Positions 5,724 through 10,450 of a stretch of DNA of 10,450 nt are shown here, in pieces. Position 1 is the first letter of the stretch; the number at the start of each line of letters is the position of its first letter. Origin of the DNA: Planctomycetota bacterium (lineage in GTDB: Bacteria > Planctomycetota > B15-G4); NCBI GenBank assembly GCA_003644265.1, contig QNBX01000153.1, positions 1 through 10,450 of the forward strand, read 5' to 3'. The translations under genes and the position numbers were made by a program. A model generated the notes under the pieces. It saw nothing but the letters and a program-made list of their open reading frames with translations, was not told the origin of the DNA and searched no databases.

Positions 5724-7025
5724 TCAGCGCCGCAGCCGCTCGTGCTCGTCGGCCGGCTCGGCGAAGCGACCTGTGCGCAGGAAGCGCGCCGTGGCCGCGT
5801 GCACGTCCTCGTTGTCCATCAGGAAGGTGTGCAGGCCCTCGACGATCAGGGTGTCGGCGGCGCCCGGGAGCAGGGCCTCCTGCACGGAGACCACGCCATC
5901 GTCGTCGCCCGGCAGCAGGGGGTTGTAGCCGTCGCTGGTGCCGCGGCCGGCGGCCACGATGCCGAAGGGGCAGGGGGGCGCGGGCAGGCGCGCGATGGCG
6001 TCGCTGGCGAGCTGCTGGCCGGAGGGCCCCAGCGCGGCCTCGAAGATCAGGCCGTTGAGAGCAGCTGCCAGGGCCGAGCCGCGGTTGGGGGGGGCGAGCA
6101 TGACCACGCGGCCGAGGGCCAGCCGCTCGCGCCAGCCCGCGGGGCGCGCCAGCAGCGCCCGCGCGACGATGCCGCCCAGGCTGTGGGTCACGAAGGAGAT
6201 GCGCTGCACGCCCTCGAGCTGCTCGATCAGGCCGCTGATGCGCGCGGCGTGCTCCTCGATGGATGCGCGTGTGCTGGGGTAGCTGAGAGCCAGGGTGTGC
6301 AGCCCCTCCCTGCGTAGGGCGTCATCCAGGCCCTGCAGCGAGCCGCGCGTGCGGCCCAGGCCGTGCAACAGCAGCACCAGCTGATGGGGAGCCTGGTAGG
6401 GCACGCGCCCGTCGGCGCGGGCCTGCTCGAACACCGCCCTGCAGGCCTCTGCCGTGCCCCAGGCGCGGCGCGTGTCGTCCGCGTCGAGCAGCCGGTGGTG
6501 AAACGTGATCACGTGGCGCTGGATGCGCCAGCCGCCGTGCCAGAACACGTCGGCCCAGAGCTGCGCGCCGCCCAGGGTGGGCAGGGGCAGGTTGATGCGC
6601 CCGCTGCCGTGCCGCTTCAGCAGGGTGGCGGCCAGCACGCGTTGGCACGCGTCGAGCGAGCCCTGCGCCAGCACCTGTTGTGGCGCGCGGTCGGTCGCTG
6701 CGCGCCCTGCATGGTCGTCTGCGGTCGTGCCTGCGCTGAGGCGGCTCAGCAGGCGCCACTCGCTGTGGGCGCCGCGGCGTTGCAGCGTCAGCCCCAGCAC
6801 CTCGGGGCGCGCGTTGCTCCAGTTGGCCTGCGACGGCGCCTGGGCGTCCGCCGCAGTGGGCGCGCCGTCCTGAGCCTGCAGCGCGCTCGCGCAGGTCATG
6901 AACAGCGCGCAGGCCAGTGCCAGCGTCGATGTCCGCAGCGAGCTTCGATGCGCTGCCCGCCTCGAGCGCCGCGGCGTGGAGCGCGCGCGAGCAGCGCTCG
7001 ACCTCCGTGGTGGGGCGCTGTTCAT
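5724..7025 (-). CDS. Exported alpha/beta-hydrolase (lipase/esterase-like)
   Basis: A 433-residue serine hydrolase. A long Arg/Ser-rich start leads into a hydrophobic stretch (LALACALFMT, 35-44) with a possible cut near ALQAQ, so export is predicted. Residues about 100-210 form an N-terminal segment with WADVFWHGGWRIQRH and HHRLLDADD that is not part of the catalytic core. The hydrolase fold follows: oxyanion strand LVLLLHGLGR (216-225), nucleophile elbow THSLGG with Ser282 (Thr in place of the first Gly of GxSxG), APPNRGS, the acid loop GDDDGVVSV (probably Asp376) and EGLHTFLMD with His399. The elbow, APPNRGS and terminal His resemble PGAP1/triacylglycerol-lipase-like families. The ATG at 7025 overlaps the stop of the upstream SGNH gene as ATGA, which decided the start; the frame is open further upstream to 7193, but that stretch lies within the SGNH gene. 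Substrate unknown. Confidence 0.85.
   Translation of the reverse strand: MNSAPPRRSSAARARSTPRRSRRAAHRSSLRTSTLALACALFMTCASALQAQDGAPTAADAQAPSQANWSNARPEVLGLTLQRRGAHSEWRLLSRLSAGTTADDHAGRAATDRAPQQVLAQGSLDACQRVLAATLLKRHGSGRINLPLPTLGGAQLWADVFWHGGWRIQRHVITFHHRLLDADDTRRAWGTAEACRAVFEQARADGRVPYQAPHQLVLLLHGLGRTRGSLQGLDDALRREGLHTLALSYPSTRASIEEHAARISGLIEQLEGVQRISFVTHSLGGIVARALLARPAGWRERLALGRVVMLAPPNRGSALAAALNGLIFEAALGPSGQQLASDAIARLPAPPCPFGIVAAGRGTSDGYNPLLPGDDDGVVSVQEALLPGAADTLIVEGLHTFLMDNEDVHAATARFLRTGRFAEPADEHERLRR
7022..7025 (-). promoter_or_regulatory. ATGA stop/start overlap (translational coupling)
   Basis: On the minus strand the four bases read ATGA: TGA ends the SGNH gene and ATG begins the lipase. 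Such overlaps usually mean the second gene is translated by reinitiating ribosomes. A weak GCAGG lies just upstream of the lipase ATG. Confidence 0.75.
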
Positions 7026-8107
7026 GGTGCCTGCGTCCAGCCCAGCCGTCGCAGCCAGGCGGCGATCTGGTGCGCGGTCAGCTCGTAGCCCGCCGCGCTG
7101 GGGTGGCCCTCGTCTTGCTCGTGGAAAGGCGCCCGTTGCATGCCGACGAAGGGTGGCAGCAGATCGAGCATGGGCAGCTCGAGCTCGGCGCACAGCTTGG
7201 CCAGGTGGCGCTGGGGCCCGCTGGCCCAGGCGCCCTTGCCGTCCAGTCGCTCCAGGCCCGAGCCCTCGGCCCTCAAGGCGTCGATCTGCAGGTGGTCGGG
7301 GAAGACCACCAGGCCCAGCTTGACGTCGTCGGCACGCACGCGTGCCACGAAGCGCCGCAGCGTCTGATCGACCCGGTCCCAGTACGGCTCGCCCGGGCCC
7401 TTGGGTGTGAGCATGATCTGGCCGCGCTGATCGCGATAGCTCATGCGCAGCTGCGCCAGCTCGGCGGGCTCGGGATCGACATCGAAGTACGAGACATGCG
7501 GGCGCAGGTGTTGATGAAAGGCCGTCAGCAGCGCGGTGTCGCGCAGCAATGAGAACAGCGGCCCGCCCGAGTTGCGCGGTCCTCGGTCCTCGAGCTGCGT
7601 GTCGTTGAGCGAGAAGCCGAGCAGCACCACGTCCGGCCCCCAGGGCTGCACGTGCAACGGGTACTGGCGCTCTTCATTGCTGGTGTTCCAGCCGGGCACG
7701 CCGAAGTTGCGCACGGCCACGGCGCGCCCGTCCAGCTGTCGGGCCAGGCGCGCCTCGAGCTGCGCGGGCCAGGTCTCGTCGTCGGCCACCGGCCAGCCAA
7801 AGGTGACGGAGTCGCCCACCGCCGCGATGCTCAGGGCGCCCGCCGCCCGGGGCGGGTCATGGGCCGGCGCCCGGTAGCCGTGGGCGTCGATGGTCGCGCG
7901 GCCCAGGTCGACGCCGCCCGCGCGCATGCTCACCAACTGGTCCGGGTAGAAGCGCCAGCCCAGCTCGGGGTCGAACCAGCGCGGCGTGCGGGCCTGGTAG
8001 CCCGCGGCGCGCAGGCCGAACTCCAGCGCCAGCAGGCTCAGCGCCAAGCCGCCCAGCAGCAGGCCGATGCGGCGCAGCTTGCGTGGGCCGGGCGGGCGCT
8101 CGGTCAT
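7022..8107 (-). CDS. Membrane-anchored SGNH/GDSL-family hydrolase
   Basis: A 361-residue esterase-fold protein. After a basic start (ERPPGPRKLRR) comes one hydrophobic segment, IGLLLGGLALSLLALEF, that serves as signal anchor or uncleaved signal peptide, so the catalytic domain should lie outside the cytoplasm. All four SGNH blocks are present (numbering from ATG 8107): block I VGDSVTFGW with Ser100; block II NFGVPGWNT with Gly136; block III GFSLND with Asn168; block V DEGHP with Asp332 and His335. Family members deacylate lipids, polysaccharides or peptidoglycan, or transfer acyl groups. The specific substrate is not evident. A GTG at 8119 gives four more residues; neither start has a strong ribosome site. 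The gene's stop overlaps the lipase start (ATGA), and the kinase ends 136 bp upstream, so the three may be co-transcribed. Confidence 0.87.
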   Translation of the reverse strand: MTERPPGPRKLRRIGLLLGGLALSLLALEFGLRAAGYQARTPRWFDPELGWRFYPDQLVSMRAGGVDLGRATIDAHGYRAPAHDPPRAAGALSIAAVGDSVTFGWPVADDETWPAQLEARLARQLDGRAVAVRNFGVPGWNTSNEERQYPLHVQPWGPDVVLLGFSLNDTQLEDRGPRNSGGPLFSLLRDTALLTAFHQHLRPHVSYFDVDPEPAELAQLRMSYRDQRGQIMLTPKGPGEPYWDRVDQTLRRFVARVRADDVKLGLVVFPDHLQIDALRAEGSGLERLDGKGAWASGPQRHLAKLCAELELPMLDLLPPFVGMQRAPFHEQDEGHPSAAGYELTAHQIAAWLRRLGWTQAP

Positions 8108-8243
8108 CGGGTTCTGCACTCGCAGGGCATGGGAACGGGGGCGTCGCCGGGTGGCGCGCGCGTCCGCGGCCTTCAGCGGCGATCATGGCTTGAGCGCAGC
8201 CCTGCGTCCACGGGCGAGAGAGGAAGCAGGGGCAGCCCACCGG
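8108..8243. other. Spacer between kinase and SGNH gene
   Basis: A 136-bp gap (124 bp if the SGNH gene begins at GTG 8119) between same-strand genes. No convincing terminator, promoter or small gene was seen; a 6-bp CCCTGC/GCAGGG dyad with a 21-base loop is too weak to call. Read-through from the kinase gene is possible. Confidence 0.5.
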
Positions 8244-10352
8244 TCAGCCGCCGCGCTGCTCGAGCTCGCGTTGGGCGCGGGCGTGGTTGCTGGCCGCGCT
8301 GCTGCGCTCGGCGCGCCACTCGTCGTTGGCCGGCTCGGACTCCAGCAGCTCGTCGAACAGCTGCAGCGAGCGCTGCAGATGCTCGAGCGCAAGGGCGGGC
8401 TGCGCGAGGGCGCGCTGGGCGTCGCCCAGGTTGGCGAGGGCCACGGCCACGTCGCGCTTCCAGGTCAGGTTGCCCGGGTCATGGGCGGCCAGTTCGGCGT
8501 GCAGCTGATAGGCCGCCTGGAACTGCAGCAACGCGCGCTCGTCGCCCACGCTCAGCAGGCTGCGCCCGAACTCCTGGCGCACGGTGGCCAGCTGGCTGCG
8601 GGCGGTCATGTCGGCGTGCTCCAGCTCGAGCAGTCGCGTGCGCGCGTCCAGCTCGGCGGTCTGGACGTCGATGGCCTCGGGGCTGCGACCGGCGTCCTCC
8701 AGCGTGCTGCCCAGCCAGGACTGGACGTCCGCCAGCTCGCGCAGCAGGGCTGGGTCGTCCGGGGCCGCCGCCAGCAGCCCGACCCACACGTCCAGCGCCT
8801 GGCGGAACTGCACGATGGCCTCATCGACGGCGCCCGTCTCGCGGCTCAGCGCGCCCAGGTTGGTCCATGCGTAGGCCAGCTCCTGGCGCCACTCCGGCTC
8901 GTCGGGCTGCAGCTGCACGAGCTGCTCGGCCAGGTCCTGGTACTCCTCGAAGCAGCGCATGGCCGCCGGCAGCTGCCCCAGCTGCAGCTCCACGTTGCCC
9001 ACGAAGAAGACCGCGTTGCCCAGGTTCTTGATGGCTTGTGCGTCGGCCGGGCGGCGCGCCACCAACGCGCGGGCCTGGGTCACGGCCTCGGCGGCGGCGT
9101 CACGGGCCGCGGGCAGCTCGCCCTGGTCGATGCGCAGCCCGGCGATCTGCGCCAGCGCCTGGCTGCGGTGCAGCAGCTCGTCGTCACCCAGGCTGTCCTG
9201 GGGGATGGAGCGGAAGTAGTCCATCGTGCGTTGGCCCACGGCGTCGAGCACGTCGAGGCGCCCCAGGCTCTCCAGCCGCGAGCGCAGGTCGCCCAGCATG
9301 AAGCCGATCAGGTCCTCGGCGCGGCCCCGGTCGGAGCGCGCAGCCTCGCGGGCCTGCAGCGCCAGCAGACGCTCGTGGTCGAGATCGACGGCGTACTTGA
9401 TGCCCGCCGCGACGGAGGCCAGCGCGAGGGCCCCGGCCGCCAGCCAGCGCGTTCGTCGGGCCGGCGCCGCGCGCATGTGCGCCACCGCGCGCGCGGCCGC
9501 CTGGGCCGTGGGACGCAGGGTGGGGGAGCGCTGCTGCAGCGACTCGATCAGCCGGCGCAGCTCGCCCGTGGCTCCGGTCAGCGCGTCCGGCTCTCCGCGC
9601 TGCGCTCGCGCGAGCAGCTCGAGGCGCGTGCTGCGCTCGGGGTACGGGCGCCGGCCCGACACCATCTCTTGCAGCATGAGGCCCAGCGAGTACAGGTCGG
9701 TGGCGGCGCCCACGGCCTCGCCGCGGGCCTGCTCGGGGCTCATGTAGAGCAGCGTGCCGCTGATGCGCCCCAGGGCCGAGTGCATGACCATGGTGGCCGT
9801 GTGCGCGCCCTGTGAGTGGTGCGGCGCGGCGCCCGGCGCGGCCACGGTGTCGGCCACGGTGTCGGCCGGGGAGTGGTCGCCTGCAAGCACCAGCTGCGCC
9901 AGGCCGAAGTCGAGCACCTTGACCTGGCCGGAGGGCGTGAGCATGACGTTGGCCGGCTTGAGGTCGCGGTGCACGATGCCCGCCGCGTGCGCCGCCACCA
10001 GCGCGTCCAGGATCTGTGCCGCGATGCTCAGCACGCGCCCCCGGGGCAGGCCGTCGAGCAGGGCGTCCTGCAGCGTGATGCCGTCGATGCGCTCCAGCAC
10101 GATGTAGTCCACGCCGCCGTCATGCAGCAGGTCGTGGCAGCGGCAGATGGCCGGGTGATCGAGCTGCGAGAGGATCTGGGCCTCGCGTCGGAACAGGCGC
10201 CGGTGCTGCTCGCCAACCGGCCGGTCGCTGCGCACGGCCTTGAGCACCACGCGCCGCTGCAGGGTCTCGTCGAACGCCGCCAGGGCCTCGCCCATGCCGC
10301 CACGCCCGAGGGTCTCCTCGACGCGATAGCGTTGCGCCACCATCGAGGTCAT
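8244..10352 (-). CDS. Receptor-like Ser/Thr protein kinase with C-terminal TPR domain
   Basis: A 702-residue Hanks-type kinase. Catalytic domain about 9-290: Gly loop LGRGGMGEAL (15-24, Ala where Val is usual), Lys38 in VVLK, alpha-C Glu57, HRDLKPANV with Asp130, DFG 148-150, and SPE 205-207 in place of APE. The key catalytic residues are intact, so it should be active. The stretch between DFG and SGT is about 25 residues longer than usual and holds a duplicated ADTV. One membrane helix (about 303-319) follows. A juxtamembrane segment (about 325-382) contains EDLIGFMLGDL and GRLDVLDAVG, which I recall as a recurring linker before TPRs in bacterial kinases. TPR-like helical repeats fill about 390-700, outside the cytoplasm if the single helix is real. 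ATG 10352 was chosen because AGAGGAG lies 12 bases upstream and kinase homology starts right after. The frame is open to 10430. Partner and signal unknown. Confidence 0.92.
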   Translation of the reverse strand: MTSMVAQRYRVEETLGRGGMGEALAAFDETLQRRVVLKAVRSDRPVGEQHRRLFRREAQILSQLDHPAICRCHDLLHDGGVDYIVLERIDGITLQDALLDGLPRGRVLSIAAQILDALVAAHAAGIVHRDLKPANVMLTPSGQVKVLDFGLAQLVLAGDHSPADTVADTVAAPGAAPHHSQGAHTATMVMHSALGRISGTLLYMSPEQARGEAVGAATDLYSLGLMLQEMVSGRRPYPERSTRLELLARAQRGEPDALTGATGELRRLIESLQQRSPTLRPTAQAAARAVAHMRAAPARRTRWLAAGALALASVAAGIKYAVDLDHERLLALQAREAARSDRGRAEDLIGFMLGDLRSRLESLGRLDVLDAVGQRTMDYFRSIPQDSLGDDELLHRSQALAQIAGLRIDQGELPAARDAAAEAVTQARALVARRPADAQAIKNLGNAVFFVGNVELQLGQLPAAMRCFEEYQDLAEQLVQLQPDEPEWRQELAYAWTNLGALSRETGAVDEAIVQFRQALDVWVGLLAAAPDDPALLRELADVQSWLGSTLEDAGRSPEAIDVQTAELDARTRLLELEHADMTARSQLATVRQEFGRSLLSVGDERALLQFQAAYQLHAELAAHDPGNLTWKRDVAVALANLGDAQRALAQPALALEHLQRSLQLFDELLESEPANDEWRAERSSAASNHARAQRELEQRGG
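9841..9864. repeat. 12-bp tandem duplication in kinase activation-loop insert
   Basis: GCCACGGTGTCG occurs twice head to tail (9841-9852, 9853-9864). On the coding strand it gives Asp-Thr-Val-Ala twice, so two threonines are repeated inside the extended loop between DFG and the SGT/SPE segment. The duplication keeps the frame. Confidence 0.9.
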
Positions 10353-10364
10353 GGAGCCGTGGTT

Positions 10365-10371
10365 CTCCTCT
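10365..10371 (-). promoter_or_regulatory. Shine-Dalgarno site for the kinase
   Basis: AGAGGAG on the minus strand, 12 bases before the ATG at 10352. The spacing is long but this is the best ribosome site near the gene and favours this start over the upstream in-frame start at 10430. A second ATG at 10343 is further away. Confidence 0.55.
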
Positions 10372-10428
10372 GCGGCGCGCCCAAGCTCGCACCGGAACTC
10401 CACCGTACGACAGGACTTCCGCCGTCGC

Positions 10429-10450
10429 ACGCCTGGGGAACGCCTGGGGA
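10429..10450. repeat. Perfect 11-bp tandem repeat upstream of the kinase gene
   Basis: ACGCCTGGGGA occurs twice without a gap (10429-10439, 10440-10450) and ends at the window edge, so more copies may follow. It is 77-98 bp upstream of the kinase ATG, where a promoter or operator would be expected. The 11-bp period places the copies on nearly the same face of the helix. Confidence 0.75.

Noticed and set aside
7857..8240. 127-codon minus-strand frame covering the kinase-SGNH spacer, considered as a small gene
   Set aside because: Most of it overlaps the SGNH gene in another frame, and composition is Arg/Pro/Ala-rich without recognisable features.
7652..9031. 459-codon plus-strand frame
   Set aside because: Arg/Pro/Ala-rich shadow crossing two real minus-strand genes and their spacer.
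8067..9815. 582-codon plus-strand frame opposite the kinase
   Set aside because: It is antisense to an intact kinase-TPR gene and has Gln/His/Arg-rich composition with no domains.

Overview
The window is very GC-rich, with third codon positions almost always G or C, and comes from a Gram-negative (outer-membrane) bacterium. The evidence is a TonB-dependent outer-membrane receptor with its own TonB, several proteins with Sec-type signal peptides, and a large Hanks-type Ser/Thr kinase carrying tetratricopeptide repeats (TPRs). This mix fits Myxococcota, high-GC Planctomycetota or some Xanthomonadales-like Gammaproteobacteria. The sequence alone does not decide the phylum. No RNA genes, insertion sequences, integrases, CRISPR arrays or plasmid/phage functions were seen, so this looks like ordinary chromosome.

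Layout. (1) Bases 1-1141, minus strand: N-terminal 380 residues of an exported two-component-regulator-type beta-propeller sensor; the gene runs off the left edge. (2) Roughly 1142-1401: divergent control region with a 10-bp-period direct repeat and a strong hairpin. (3) About 1402-5569, plus strand: a compact three-gene unit of TonB-dependent receptor, TonB-family energy transducer (20-bp overlap) and secreted metallo-beta-lactamase-fold hydrolase (3-bp gap). (4) 5570-5723: convergent gap with a terminator-like hairpin. (5) 5724-10352, minus strand, transcribed right to left: receptor-type Ser/Thr kinase with TPR sensor domain, membrane-anchored SGNH/GDSL hydrolase, then exported alpha/beta-hydrolase lipase. 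The last two share an ATGA stop/start overlap.

How the genes may work together (inference). The receptor, its TonB and the periplasmic hydrolase look like a dedicated uptake-and-processing unit: the receptor binds a ligand, TonB drives its import, and the hydrolase cuts it in the periplasm. The divergently transcribed propeller protein would be a natural ligand sensor for this unit, as propeller sensors are for polysaccharide-utilisation loci in Bacteroidota. The opposite cluster joins a signalling kinase to two exported serine esterases. The receptor has the FRAP box of haem receptors but no histidine between FRAP and the NPxL-like segment, so haem is not a safe substrate call.

Several start codons are uncertain, above all that of the receptor. 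Many long overlapping open frames on the opposite strands are artefacts of the extreme GC content and were rejected.
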